From Ornithinimicrobium ciconiae (GTDB lineage: Bacteria; Actinomycetota; Actinomycetes; Actinomycetales; Dermatophilaceae), in the NCBI RefSeq assembly GCF_007197575.1, contig NZ_CP041616.1:2914001-2978000 (forward strand): DNA of 64,000 bases, given 5' to 3'. The position numbers and the translations under genes were made by a program. The stretch's first letter is position 1; each line of letters starts with the position of its first letter. Below the pieces are notes generated by a model, which ran no database searches, was not told the origin of the DNA, and saw only the letters and a list, made by a program, of their open reading frames with translations. Below are positions 26,028 through 37,487 of the stretch, one piece after another.

Positions 26028-26707
26028 GAGGACGACTCCGCCGCTGCCGGGGAGGGCACCAGGGTGACCTTGGCCTCCTGGTCGACGCTGGAGATCACCG
26101 CCCCAACCCGGTCGGCCGGGACGATGATCTGGACCGCGGCGCGGCCGATGCCCATCCCCAGGCTGTTCGAACCGGTGGGCGTGCGGGCCACGACGGCCTG
26201 TCCGAGCAGGAGCTCTGGATCCAGGTAGGCGGTGCCGACACCCTCAGGATCGCGACGGCTCACCCAGACGTCTACGACGGTGCCGGTGGACAGGCTCTGT
26301 GCCGCGGCCGGATCGATGGGCACGCTCACCGTCTTGTCGAGAGCCTCGCTGGCCGAGCCGAGGGAGCTCGCAGGCACCAGCTCACCGACCTGCACCTGCC
26401 GCAGGGCCACCGTCCCTGGCGCCAGGGTCTGGGTGGCGTCGACATAGTGAGAGATCGGCTCCTGCATCCGCACCCGCACCGCGACGACGTCCTGGGCGGC
26501 GACCTCCTGGCCGGGCAGGATCACCCGAGCAGCGGCATACACGGGGGTCGACTCGTCCAGGGAGGAGATGACGCGCACGCCCCCGGCGACCGACAGCACC
26601 ACCAGCAGCAGACCCACCAGCAGGCGGGTATCTCGCCAACCGGGCCTGCGCAGCCGGCGCGCGATCGGAACGTCGTCCTGACCCTGTCCTGTCGTTCCCC
26701 GAGCCAC
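26024..26707 (-). CDS. SAF-domain (CpaB/RcpC-like) membrane protein
   Basis: From GTG 26707 the protein is 227 residues. It has one membrane segment (LLVGLLLVVLSVAGGVRV) and an outside SAF domain (ARVILPGQEVAAQDVVAVRV) followed by the CpaB/RcpC beta region. In Flp pilus systems this is the periplasmic scaffold. GTG 26707 has GGGAGG about 7 nt upstream; a longer frame from 26770 lacks this. It is the first gene of the minus-strand unit SAF-CpaE-acyltransferase and is divergent from the HTH gene at 26911. The usual pilus partners are absent from the window. Confidence 0.75.
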   Translation of the reverse strand: MARGTTGQGQDDVPIARRLRRPGWRDTRLLVGLLLVVLSVAGGVRVISSLDESTPVYAAARVILPGQEVAAQDVVAVRVRMQEPISHYVDATQTLAPGTVALRQVQVGELVPASSLGSASEALDKTVSVPIDPAAAQSLSTGTVVDVWVSRRDPEGVGTAYLDPELLLGQAVVARTPTGSNSLGMGIGRAAVQIIVPADRVGAVISSVDQEAKVTLVPSPAAAESSS

Positions 26708-26910
26708 CTGGTCCCTCCCGTTTCCTGATGCACCCGCGCCCGGGTCCGGACACGCTGGCCTGCGTCGCACCAGAGCGCCACGGTAGCGGCGCGCGACACG
26801 GCGCGATCATCTTGTCCACAGGCCGGAACCCAGTGCCATCCCGAGCGAGTAAAATCCCCGTCAAGGTTCGCCACCCCCGGCGTCCCCGCAGATCGGACGG
26901 AGCTAGCCCG

Positions 26911-27156
26911 TTGGAAAAACGGTTCCTCACCCTGGCCGACGTCGCCGAGACCCTCAACATCACCATGGCCCAGGCCAAGGCGCTGGTCCGCAGCGGCACC
27001 CTGCCGGCGGTCAAGATCGGCGGTCGCGGCATCTGGCGGATCGAGACGAGCATGCTCGAGGACTACATCGAGCGGATGTATGCGCAGACCCGCGAAACAA
27101 TCTCTCGGATGGCCGACGAGGTCGAGGGGGCCGACGCTGACCTCGACGAGGAGTAG
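26911..27156 (+). CDS. Small helix-turn-helix protein (excisionase/BldC-like fold)
   Basis: The 81-residue protein, read from TTG 26911, contains a winged-helix of the excisionase/MerR type: FLTLADVAETLNITMAQAKALV, then SGTLPAVKIGGRGIWRIE, and a C-terminal acidic helix. Such proteins are DNA-binding architectural or regulatory factors. GGAG lies about 10 nt upstream. The frame is open further upstream and GTG starts near 26835 are possible. Its divergent position to the SAF gene suggests it may control that unit. This HTH/SAF/CpaE pattern recurs in actinobacteria in my recollection. Confidence 0.7.
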   Translation: MEKRFLTLADVAETLNITMAQAKALVRSGTLPAVKIGGRGIWRIETSMLEDYIERMYAQTRETISRMADEVEGADADLDEE

Positions 27157-27234
27157 CGCCGGAGGCACGCCCTGGCCGCTTCCGGAGGACCCGATCAGGC
27201 GGGCTGACCTGACGGGCTGATCACGACGGGCTGA

Positions 27235-27795
27235 TCACGACCGGGTGACGCAGGCCAGGGCTGCATAGGGGATCGTGACCACCGAGTGCACGTCGCGGCT
27301 GCGCCGTGGCAGGTCGTCGGGATGGGCACTGAGGTCCAGGTGATCAGCGCCCACCCGGTCGATCGTCCCGACCGTGACACCGCCCTCGACGTCGCGGACC
27401 CGCACCACGGCACGGTCTCGGCTCAACGCGCGCAGGGCGTGCCGCAGATCGAGCGAGCGCTGGACCCGACTGCGCCGGCCCTGATCAGACCGGCCGGAGA
27501 GTCCCCGCACCGAGACGACGCTGGCGGTGACCACCAGCACCTCCCGTCCCTGCGCGGGCAGTTGCTCCTGCACCACAAACCAGTCCCGGGCGAGCTCGCT
27601 CAGCGCGCCGTCCAGGACCTCACCACCGCGCAGCGTCAGGTGGATCCTTCGCCCCAGATCGGCCAGGAGCCTGTCGCGGAGCAGCACCTGACCTGTCGCG
27701 GCCCGGGTGTGCTCGGCAACCTCCCCCAGGAGCTCGGCCGCCTCCTGAGCAGCCAGCTGGGCCTCCAGGTCGTCGAACAGCTCGGTCCACCGCAT
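27235..27795 (-). CDS. Conserved actinobacterial hypothetical protein
   Basis: From ATG 27795 the protein is 186 residues: a charged helical N-terminal half (FDDLEAQLAAQEAAELLGEVAEH), then a beta-rich C-terminal half that includes RVRDVEGGVTVGTIDRVGADHLDL, which resembles an Sm-like or PRC-barrel strand pattern. Similar proteins occur near secA in many actinobacteria, from memory, with no assigned function. CACAAT lies 7 nt before the ATG, another possible leaderless hexamer. The 78-bp gap to the HTH gene end shows nothing else. Confidence 0.65.
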   Translation of the reverse strand: MRWTELFDDLEAQLAAQEAAELLGEVAEHTRAATGQVLLRDRLLADLGRRIHLTLRGGEVLDGALSELARDWFVVQEQLPAQGREVLVVTASVVSVRGLSGRSDQGRRSRVQRSLDLRHALRALSRDRAVVRVRDVEGGVTVGTIDRVGADHLDLSAHPDDLPRRSRDVHSVVTIPYAALACVTRS

Positions 27796-27882
27796 GGCGC
27801 CGATTGTGCCCGACGGACCGTCACCCGGGCACGTTGTCCACATCCGCCGCACCTTCTGGTCGCGCGTCTGCGCCAAGCGCTC

Positions 27883-27888
27883 TACTGT
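27883..27888 (+). promoter_or_regulatory. -10 hexamer TACTGT, leaderless type, upstream of the LysM gene
   Basis: TACTGT matches TANNNT and is followed by exactly 6 nt and an ATG (27895) that opens a 7-codon ORF. This puts the predicted transcript start at the ATG, 54 nt before the LysM gene. Confidence 0.5.
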
Positions 27889-27894
27889 GTCCTA

Positions 27895-27918
27895 ATGAAC
27901 GCAATCGACGTCAATTGA
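27895..27918 (+). CDS. Putative 7-codon leaderless leader peptide MNAIDVN
   Basis: ATG AAC GCA ATC GAC GTC AAT TGA starts 6 nt after TACTGT. Its stop lies inside a perfect 16-bp palindrome (27907-27922). The LysM gene begins 30 nt after the stop with its own ribosome-binding site. A leader peptide or an accident of the palindrome are both possible; only the hexamer and spacing support translation. Confidence 0.35.
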   Translation: MNAIDVN

Positions 27919-27922
27919 CGTC
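27907..27922. promoter_or_regulatory. Perfect 16-bp palindrome GACGTCAATTGACGTC
   Basis: The sequence equals its own reverse complement and contains GACGTC twice. It lies just downstream of the predicted transcript start of the LysM gene, a typical place for a repressor operator. The AT-rich centre stands out in this high-GC DNA. Confidence 0.6.
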
Positions 27923-27948
27923 AAACATCATCAAGGGAGCGCGGGGAC

Positions 27949-28815
27949 ATGACTGACAAGGACCTAGCCACGGCCGGCGGTGGCGGACGCAGCACGCACC
28001 TGGACGGTGTCAGGCACCCCGGTGTCGGCATCTGTGCCAGTGCACTCGGGGCAGCCGGCGCGGCCGTTCTGTCACTCATTGTCCTGACCTGCTGGAACCG
28101 TGCCCGCCATGGGTGGGCGACAGCCGTCGGGCCCGACGGCATCGTGGTGGCCCACGGGCTGGAACTCCTGGCCCTTGCTGTGGCCGGACTGGTGGGAGCC
28201 TGGCTCGCAGCGCTGCTCCTGGTCGGTGCCGCCGCTGCACTGCCCGGGCGATCCACGGCACCATTGCGCAGCCTCGCTGAGCGACTGGCCCCACGCCTTG
28301 CTCGGCACGTGGCAGCCGGACTGGTCACTGCTGCGGTGACGCTGACCCCCCTGGGCGCTGCCCAGGCCTCCACGGCCCCCATTAGCACAGCTCCCACCAG
28401 CACCGTGCCCACCACCACAGCTCCCACGCCCACCAACACCAGTGCCGTGCCCGCCTCGCAGTCGTCCGCAGGCGTGCTGATCTACCACGCGCAAGAACCT
28501 GATCCGGCGAACCGTGCACCGGAGCCGGGTTGGCGCCCCACCGCCCCCGCACCCACACCGGACCCAGACTCGATCTCGCTGGTGAGTCGCGGTGCGGCCA
28601 AACCAGACGCCGTGGTCGTGCGCGCGGGTGACACCCTGTGGGACATCGCGGCCCGGCACCTCGGAGAGGATGCTGACGCCGCCGCCATCGCGGAGGCCTG
28701 GCCCCACTGGTATGACGCCAACCGGGCCCTGATCGGCTCTGACCCCGATCTGCTGTTGCCTGGCACCCGGCTTGTCCCGCCCGTCGTGGACAGCTACCAG
28801 GAGGTCGCGCCGTGA
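27949..28815 (+). CDS. LysM-domain membrane protein
   Basis: The 288-residue protein starts with two or three membrane segments (about 28-46, 66-96 and 120-140), followed by a Thr/Pro/Ser-rich linker (about 140-205) and a single C-terminal LysM domain (VVRAGDTLWDIAARHLGED), which binds peptidoglycan. It therefore links the membrane to the cell wall. AAGGGAG is 9 nt before ATG 27949. GTGA at 28812 joins it to the Rv3235-family gene. The upstream 54 nt hold a mini-ORF and a palindrome. Confidence 0.85.
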   Translation: MTDKDLATAGGGGRSTHLDGVRHPGVGICASALGAAGAAVLSLIVLTCWNRARHGWATAVGPDGIVVAHGLELLALAVAGLVGAWLAALLLVGAAAALPGRSTAPLRSLAERLAPRLARHVAAGLVTAAVTLTPLGAAQASTAPISTAPTSTVPTTTAPTPTNTSAVPASQSSAGVLIYHAQEPDPANRAPEPGWRPTAPAPTPDPDSISLVSRGAAKPDAVVVRAGDTLWDIAARHLGEDADAAAIAEAWPHWYDANRALIGSDPDLLLPGTRLVPPVVDSYQEVAP

Positions 28816-29375
28816 GCGCCCAGCCGACAGCGCTGGCGGTCGCCCCGTTGGTCACACCGTCCTGCGCGTCGTGGATCCGTCCCGGGCACCTGACGGTGCT
28901 GCCGATCCCCGACAACGAGCCAGCACCACTGCCCCGCGGTGTCCGTCCGGCAGAACCAGACCCTCGCTATGTCCAGGGCGCCCTGGCGGTGGACTTCCGA
29001 CGGGAGGGCCATGACGAGCTCTTTGGGCCACAGTCGACCAGTCGTCAGGATCTGCCTGATCCAGACACCTGGGCCCGGCGGCTGATCACCACCATTCTGG
29101 AGGCCATGGACGGGCTGCGTCCCAGCGACCAGCTCAGCAGGTGGGTGGCACCAGACATCCGGGACCGGATCTTTCGTCGCGGAGTCCAGGCCCGCCAACG
29201 ACGTCAACGACCCGGAGGGCCACTGCAGGTGCGCGCCCTGCGGGTCTGCGAGCCAGTGGACGGCGTCGCCGAGGTCGCTGCGGTCATTGCCTACCGTTCC
29301 CGCGTGCGCGCTCTGGCCATGCGCATGAGCGGCGTGGACGGCCGATGGTTGATCACGGCCCTGGAGATCGGCTGA
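28812..29375 (+). CDS. Rv3235-family protein
   Basis: The 187-residue protein matches the actinobacterial family named after M. tuberculosis Rv3235: a proline-rich N-terminus, a central helix with WARRLITTILEAMDGLRP, and a C-terminal alpha/beta domain (VRALRVCEPVDGVAEVAAVI, RVRALAMRMSGVDGRW). Its function is unknown. As in M. tuberculosis it sits beside secA. Translation is coupled to the LysM gene by GTGA. The convergent secA stop is only 6 bp away, leaving no room for a separate terminator. Confidence 0.8.
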   Translation: MSAQPTALAVAPLVTPSCASWIRPGHLTVLPIPDNEPAPLPRGVRPAEPDPRYVQGALAVDFRREGHDELFGPQSTSRQDLPDPDTWARRLITTILEAMDGLRPSDQLSRWVAPDIRDRIFRRGVQARQRRQRPGGPLQVRALRVCEPVDGVAEVAAVIAYRSRVRALAMRMSGVDGRWLITALEIG

Positions 29376-29381
29376 GGCAGG

Positions 29382-32123
<2,742 letters not shown>

Positions 32124-32179
32124 GGAGTCTCCTGACACGTCGTGGTGGCCGCGTGAACCCACATGCGGACCTCAAGGAC

Positions 32180-32185
32180 AGGCTA
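32180..32185 (-). promoter_or_regulatory. Possible secA -10 hexamer TAGCCT
   Basis: TAGCCT on the minus strand would give a secA leader of about 50 nt. No good -35 is visible. Confidence 0.35.
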
Positions 32186-32213
32186 ATCGCCGAGAGCCCT
32201 CGACCGAAACCGA

Positions 32214-32252
32214 GGTGGGGGTGTCGCCGGCTGTGCCGGCGACACCCCCACC
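32214..32252 (-). terminator. Perfect 18-bp hairpin after the secreted nuclease gene
   Basis: GGTGGGGGTGTCGCCGGC (32214-32231) and its exact complement (32235-32252) flank a 3-nt loop. The hairpin begins 17 nt after the nuclease stop on the minus strand and is followed there by a short T-containing stretch (TCGGTTTCGG). It is the strongest terminator in the window and shields secA from read-through. Confidence 0.9.
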
Positions 32253-32269
32253 GGGGGATCATCTGCTGG

Positions 32270-35200
32270 TTAGGACGCGAAGAGCTCCTCGATGGCGGTC
32301 TTGACCGCCTCCGTGATCGCGACGGTGCCACCGAACAAGGTCACCGTGCTGGGCTCACGCTCCACCAGCGCCGCAGCCGTGGCCGTGGGCAGGTGGTCCT
32401 GCTGGGTCAGCAGCAACGGGCTCTGGCGCAGCCCGGCCAGCGCCGCACCGGACAGCGCATCGGGGAACGCCTGCCCGGAGGCGACGAACACGTTCTCCGA
32501 CGGAGCGATGCGTGAGGCGATCACCGCGGCGGTGGCGTAGCGGTCGTCACCACGCAGTCGCTCGACCGTGGTGGCGTAGGACTCCAGCTCGGTCATGACG
32601 TCATCGCTGATCGCCACGGTGCCGCCCAGGACCACGATGCGGTCCGGGTCGAGCGCCTCGAGCGCTGCACGCGTCGCGAGCGGCACGGCATCGGACTTGG
32701 CCAGCACGATCGGGTCGTCCTCCAGACCAGCGAGGGGACCCGCCGACAGGGAGTCGGCGAACTCCAGGCCCGACGCCACGTAGACCGTGTCGACGTCCGC
32801 AGCGCCGAAGCGCGCCTGGGCGAGCGCTGACGCGGTGGCATACCGGTCCTCACCGGAGATCCGCACCACCTCGGCGCCGGTCAGGGCCTGGGTCTGCGCC
32901 AGGACCTCGTTCGAGATGACCGCCGTGCCGCCAACCGCATACACCTGCTCCGGGCTCAGTGAGTCCAGAGCCGTCGCGATGACGTTCGGCAGCTTGTCGA
33001 CCTTGGTCAGCAGGACCGGAGCACCGTCACGCACCGCAGGGGCGGTGGCGGTCAGGGCATCCGGGAACTGCTGGCCGCTGGTCAGGTACAGCGAACCGAC
33101 CTCACCGAACTCGGCAGCGATCGTGGCCGAGGTGGCGTAGCGGTCAGCACCGGAGAGTCGGTCCACCACCACGGGGTCGGGAACCACGGTCGGATCCAAG
33201 TCGAGTCCGACCAGGATCGGGTCGTGGTCGGAGGAACGGAAGGCATTGGGCTCGAAGAGCGCGTCCTGCTCATCCGGCTTGAACGTCATGTCGTAGTCCA
33301 GGACGCTCGGCTCGTCGGCGTTGATCTTCCACGCCTCGGTCGCCGTCACCTTCGCGGACAGCGCGTCATTGGCCATCGCGTAGTCCAGGTAGCCCAGCTG
33401 TCCGTCGAAGACGTAGGAGTACTCGTACTCCCCCTGGTGGTCCAGGAGCAGGTCCGAGTAGCCGCCGTCGAGGAAGACGTTGATCGGGTCTTCCTTGTCG
33501 TAGGAGTTCAGGTCGCCGATGACCAGGGTGTTCTCGGCGCCGGTGCCGGTCGGGTCGTCCGCGAGCCAGTCGACCATGGCCTCCGCGGCGTCGGTCCGCA
33601 CCCCGTTGCAGTTGCCTGCCCACGGGTCCTCCAGGTCACCCACGTCCTCGCAGGTCGAGCCCTTGGACTTGAGGTGGTTGACCGCGACGGTCACCTGCTC
33701 GCCGGTGGCGAGCTCCTCGAAGGTCTGCGCCAGCGTGGGACGGTTCTTGTCATCCAGGAACCGATCGTCGACCGCGGTGGTCAGCAGGGCAAAGTCGCCC
33801 ACCGGGGCCACCGTGGCCGGCTTGAAGATGAAGGCTGTCGTGATCTCGTCCGTGCCGATGGTGCCGGTCTCGACGTAGTCGTAGGTGCCCGCTCCGACCT
33901 CGGCGTTCAACGCCGCGGTCAGGGTCGCCACCGCGCCGTCGTCGTTGTTCTCGATCTCGATCAGCCCCACCACGTCGGCGTCCAGCTCGGCCAGCGCGGA
34001 GACGATCTTGACCTCCTGACGGTCGAACTCCTCCGGAGTGTCAGCACCCCGGCCGTTGAGGTCGGTGAAGTAGTTCAGGACGTTAAAGGCGGCCACGGTC
34101 ATCGTGGCGTCCTCCATGTCCGGCACCTCCGTCGGGCGGGGGTTGACCGCGGTGAACACGGCGTCCTCGGTCGGCTGGACGCGGTAGAGGTTGAACCGGT
34201 GATCCATCACGCCGGCCAGGTCGGTGATGGTGTCACCACCGCGGAAAGTGTGCTCCAGGGTGAACTGGCCGCCGGCCGGGTGGCGCAGGAACGGCGGGTT
34301 CTGCGGGCTCAGCCCGTCGTCGATCGTGATCCGGTGGGTCGCGTTGTGGTCCCGCACCTCGATGGCCTCGGCCGAGTCCGGCAGCGCGAGCGCCGTCGGC
34401 TGGAACTGGCGGGCCGTGTCGAGACCGGTGCCCACCACGACCTCGCCGAAGCGGGCGTAGTTGAAGTACTCCAGGATGGACAGGTCGGCCGGGAAGGTGA
34501 CATACATGCCCTCGACGGCCTCCTTGTCGGCGTCCGTCAACGGGAACTCCAGGACAGTCGCCTCGGGGAGCTCAACACCCGTCGCGCAGGGCACGATGAC
34601 GGGAGAAGTGCTGATCTGGGTCAGGCCGTCAAACTCCGTGGCCGTGCCGGTGACCCGCACCTGGTCGCCCACCGAGACCTCGGCTGCGCCAGGAGCGTGC
34701 ACGAAGATGCCGTCGGACGTGGCGGGGTTGCCGTCGCCCTCGTCCTGCACATAGAAGCCGTTGAAGCCGCCCTCCTGGAAGTCGCCGACGACGACACCCT
34801 CGATCGTGACGAGGGTCCCAGATATCGGAGTAGCGTCGCCGGATCCCTGGACCGCACCGATCGCGGTGGCGGGGTCACCGCACTCGCCGCCGGGCGGCGG
34901 GGGCTCCTCCTCGTAGACCTCGTTCGGCTGGCCCGGGGTGTTCCAGGCCTGGCCCGGGGCCGGCGGGCCCTCGAAGCCCGGGAAGCCCGCCTTGTTGAAG
35001 TCGTTGCGGACCCAGTCGGCGACGCTGTCGGTATCGGTCCCGTCCGGGATGCGTGAGGCGCCGCCGGGCGCGAACGGCAGGTCGTCGAACCCTCCCACCA
35101 GCGCGGTCTCAGAGTAGAACAGGTCGTTGGCGTTGCCGTCCACGACCGCGACCGAGTCGACCACGGTGAGCCCCGTGCCTTCGTCAAGGACGCCGTCGCG

Positions 35201-36154
35201 GTCGGCATCGATCACCGTCTGGTCGGTGTAACCCTCGACCAGCAGCAGTGTCAGCGTGCCGTTCTGGATGCGGTTGGCCGGAAGGTCTACGTGCCAGAAG
35301 CCGTCGGCGTCGGTGTTGCCGACTGTGTCCGCCGTGATGATCGAGCCGCGCGAGTTGGACGTCCCGTCGCCCTCCACCTGGACGATGTGCAGGTCGGAGT
35401 AGTCGGTCGACGGCTCGCCGTAGACCTCGTAGAACTCGACGTCGTCCCCGGGAGTTGCGGTGTCGATTGAGAACTCGTTGATCACCGGTGCCTGCGGCTC
35501 GGACTCGACGCAGTCTGACTCGTGCTCACCCAGGCCGTCAAAGGTGTCGACCGGGAACCCGACCCACTCGGTCACGGGGTCGTAAGCGTCGGTCGGGTCG
35601 GTGTCCCCCGCGCACACACTGGCCATCCGGCGCATTGTGTTGTCCTGGGTGGTGAAGTCACCGCTGCCCCAGCCACCGGTGGGCCGGTTTCCGATCTGGC
35701 CGATCGAATCCAGCACTTCGCCCTCGGTCGTGCCGAGCACGACCACGTCATCGCCATTGTGCTGCAAGTTGTACTTCAGGTCTGCGACGTCCAGGACAGC
35801 CTGTGCAGCCAAGGTGTGCGCCACGACATAGGTGCCACCGGGAGCAAGCGTTCCCTCCAGTGTCAGCGTGAAACCTACCGTCGTGTTGCCGTTCTGGAAG
35901 CCCTGGATCTGATAGCCGGAGAGGTCGACGCTGGCATCACCGGTGTTGTAGATCTCCAAGGCCTTGTTGTTGCTGGTGCCCTCGACATACTCACTGATGA
36001 TGAGCGAGTCGGCGGCCGCAGGAGCGGGTGCAGCGGGGACGGGGGGCACCTGCGGTGTGATCGCCGTCGCAGCGCCTGGGGCGAGCGCCCCGGCAATGGC
36101 GACGGACGCCATTGCGGCAAGTACCGCACGGGTCCGTCGAGTAAGTCGTGACAT
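32270..36154 (-). CDS. Secreted ExeM/NucH-type nuclease with lamin-tail and cell-wall-binding domains
   Basis: The 1,294-residue protein has a signal peptide (cleavage after about residue 31), an N-terminal lamin-tail domain (IISEYVEGTSNNKALEIYN), a second LTD-like segment (about 230-330), an OB-fold region of the ExeM type (about 420-540), an endonuclease/exonuclease/phosphatase domain (about 685-980; AAFNVLNYFTD, GLIEIENND, SSDHDPILVG) and three CWB2 cell-wall-binding repeats (about 996-1294; each with a DRYATA-type motif). It probably degrades extracellular DNA while held on the wall. ATG 36154 follows AAAGGA. The region 36155-36281 has a possible -10 TAAGGT at 36214-36219. Confidence 0.92.
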   Translation of the reverse strand: MSRLTRRTRAVLAAMASVAIAGALAPGAATAITPQVPPVPAAPAPAAADSLIISEYVEGTSNNKALEIYNTGDASVDLSGYQIQGFQNGNTTVGFTLTLEGTLAPGGTYVVAHTLAAQAVLDVADLKYNLQHNGDDVVVLGTTEGEVLDSIGQIGNRPTGGWGSGDFTTQDNTMRRMASVCAGDTDPTDAYDPVTEWVGFPVDTFDGLGEHESDCVESEPQAPVINEFSIDTATPGDDVEFYEVYGEPSTDYSDLHIVQVEGDGTSNSRGSIITADTVGNTDADGFWHVDLPANRIQNGTLTLLLVEGYTDQTVIDADRDGVLDEGTGLTVVDSVAVVDGNANDLFYSETALVGGFDDLPFAPGGASRIPDGTDTDSVADWVRNDFNKAGFPGFEGPPAPGQAWNTPGQPNEVYEEEPPPPGGECGDPATAIGAVQGSGDATPISGTLVTIEGVVVGDFQEGGFNGFYVQDEGDGNPATSDGIFVHAPGAAEVSVGDQVRVTGTATEFDGLTQISTSPVIVPCATGVELPEATVLEFPLTDADKEAVEGMYVTFPADLSILEYFNYARFGEVVVGTGLDTARQFQPTALALPDSAEAIEVRDHNATHRITIDDGLSPQNPPFLRHPAGGQFTLEHTFRGGDTITDLAGVMDHRFNLYRVQPTEDAVFTAVNPRPTEVPDMEDATMTVAAFNVLNYFTDLNGRGADTPEEFDRQEVKIVSALAELDADVVGLIEIENNDDGAVATLTAALNAEVGAGTYDYVETGTIGTDEITTAFIFKPATVAPVGDFALLTTAVDDRFLDDKNRPTLAQTFEELATGEQVTVAVNHLKSKGSTCEDVGDLEDPWAGNCNGVRTDAAEAMVDWLADDPTGTGAENTLVIGDLNSYDKEDPINVFLDGGYSDLLLDHQGEYEYSYVFDGQLGYLDYAMANDALSAKVTATEAWKINADEPSVLDYDMTFKPDEQDALFEPNAFRSSDHDPILVGLDLDPTVVPDPVVVDRLSGADRYATSATIAAEFGEVGSLYLTSGQQFPDALTATAPAVRDGAPVLLTKVDKLPNVIATALDSLSPEQVYAVGGTAVISNEVLAQTQALTGAEVVRISGEDRYATASALAQARFGAADVDTVYVASGLEFADSLSAGPLAGLEDDPIVLAKSDAVPLATRAALEALDPDRIVVLGGTVAISDDVMTELESYATTVERLRGDDRYATAAVIASRIAPSENVFVASGQAFPDALSGAALAGLRQSPLLLTQQDHLPTATAAALVEREPSTVTLFGGTVAITEAVKTAIEELFAS

Positions 36155-36281
36155 GAATTTTTCCTTTGCGGGGTCCGACACGGGAAAACCACGGAAGACG
36201 TGGCATGGTGCGGACCTTAGCCTCCAGCAGTGACACCTGGGAAGACCCTGAGACGTGTCGTCGGTGAACGGTTCGGGGCCC

Positions 36282-37475
36282 TCAGATGAAGTCGACCCGG
36301 TCCAGGCCGAGCCACCCGGCCATCAGGCCGAGCTCCTCGCCGAGCGCCTCGCGGGTGTGGGCGGGCGCCCCCGGCTCACAGTGCAGGCGCCGGACCAGCA
36401 GTCGGCCACGGGCCCGATCAGCCTTGAGATCCACCCGGGCGACCAGCTCCTCCCCCAGCAGGAAGGGCAGCACGTAGTAGCCGAAGACCCGCTTGGGCTC
36501 GGGCACATAGATCTCGATCCGGTAATGGAAGCCGAAGAGTCGCTCGGTGCGGTCCCGCTCCCACACTAGGGAGTCGAACGGGCTGAGCAGAGAGCGTGCA
36601 GCCACCGACCTCGGGCGGCGGGCGCTCGTGTCCAGATAGGCCGGGCGGTCCCAGCCGCGCACACTCACCTGCTCGACCTCACCCAGGCGGACCAGCTCCG
36701 CCAGGGCCGGGCCGGCCATCGACTGCCTCAGCCGGAAGTAGTCGCGCAGATCGGCGGCCGTGCCGATGCCATGAGCTCGCACCGCACGACGCATCAGCTC
36801 CACCCCTGACTCCTCCGCATCCGGCGCGGCAGGCTGCCCCGGTGCGCGGGCCAGCACCTCCGGCGGCAGCACGAACGAGGGCACGGCATAGCGCCGTTCA
36901 AACTGGCTGTTGCGCCCGGAGCTGACGATCTGACCCGCCCAGAACAGGTGCTCCAGGCACTCCTTGACCAGCGACCAGTTCCAGCCCCAGTTGTCCCGCG
37001 CGCGCACCTCCGCCGTCTCCACCAGAGTGTCGACCTCGCGTGCCGTCAGCGGGCCGTGATCGCGCACCACCTCGCGCACCGCCTCCAGGACACCTGGATG
37101 CTCACTCGCCACCTGATGGCTCCAGGAGTCGACCTCGGCCCGCGCCATCCGGAACCCCAGGAACGGCCAGGTGTCGGGCGGGATCAGGCTGGCGACGTGG
37201 GCCCAGGACTCCACCAGTCGTCTCGGCTCCCTCGACCGTGGCCCGCTGCCGTCCCGGGCGCGATCGAGCAGCGCGGTGTCATAGGGCCCAAGACGGGAGA
37301 AGAACGGCAGGTAGTGACTGCGCGCGAGCACGTTGACACTGTCGATCTGCACCACCTGCACCCGGTCGATCACCCGCTGGATGTGCCGCATCGTCGGGCG
37401 CGCCGGACGTGGGTCGGCGAAACCTTGCGCGGCCAGGGCGATGCGCCGTGCCTGCGGGAGCGTCAGCTCAGTCAT
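36282..37475 (-). CDS. YcaQ-type winged-helix DNA glycosylase (HTH_42)
   Basis: The 397-residue protein belongs to the HTH_42/YcaQ family (PF06224), whose members remove interstrand crosslinks and bulky alkylated bases. The catalytic QxD motif is visible as Q-I-D in VVQIDSVNVLARSHYLPF near residue 45. Winged-helix repeats follow (LDYFRLR-type segments), and the C-terminal LLGEELVARVDLKADR segment is typical. ATG 37475 is 6 nt after TATGTT on the minus strand, so the mRNA is probably leaderless. It directly follows the hpf terminator. Confidence 0.85.
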   Translation of the reverse strand: MTELTLPQARRIALAAQGFADPRPARPTMRHIQRVIDRVQVVQIDSVNVLARSHYLPFFSRLGPYDTALLDRARDGSGPRSREPRRLVESWAHVASLIPPDTWPFLGFRMARAEVDSWSHQVASEHPGVLEAVREVVRDHGPLTAREVDTLVETAEVRARDNWGWNWSLVKECLEHLFWAGQIVSSGRNSQFERRYAVPSFVLPPEVLARAPGQPAAPDAEESGVELMRRAVRAHGIGTAADLRDYFRLRQSMAGPALAELVRLGEVEQVSVRGWDRPAYLDTSARRPRSVAARSLLSPFDSLVWERDRTERLFGFHYRIEIYVPEPKRVFGYYVLPFLLGEELVARVDLKADRARGRLLVRRLHCEPGAPAHTREALGEELGLMAGWLGLDRVDFI

Positions 37476-37481
37476 CTCGTG

Positions 37482-37487
37482 AACATA
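37482..37487 (-). promoter_or_regulatory. -10 hexamer TATGTT, leaderless type, for the ycaQ-like gene
   Basis: TATGTT lies 6 nt before ATG 37475 on the minus strand, directly beside the hpf terminator, whose stem must contain the -35 region. Confidence 0.55.
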
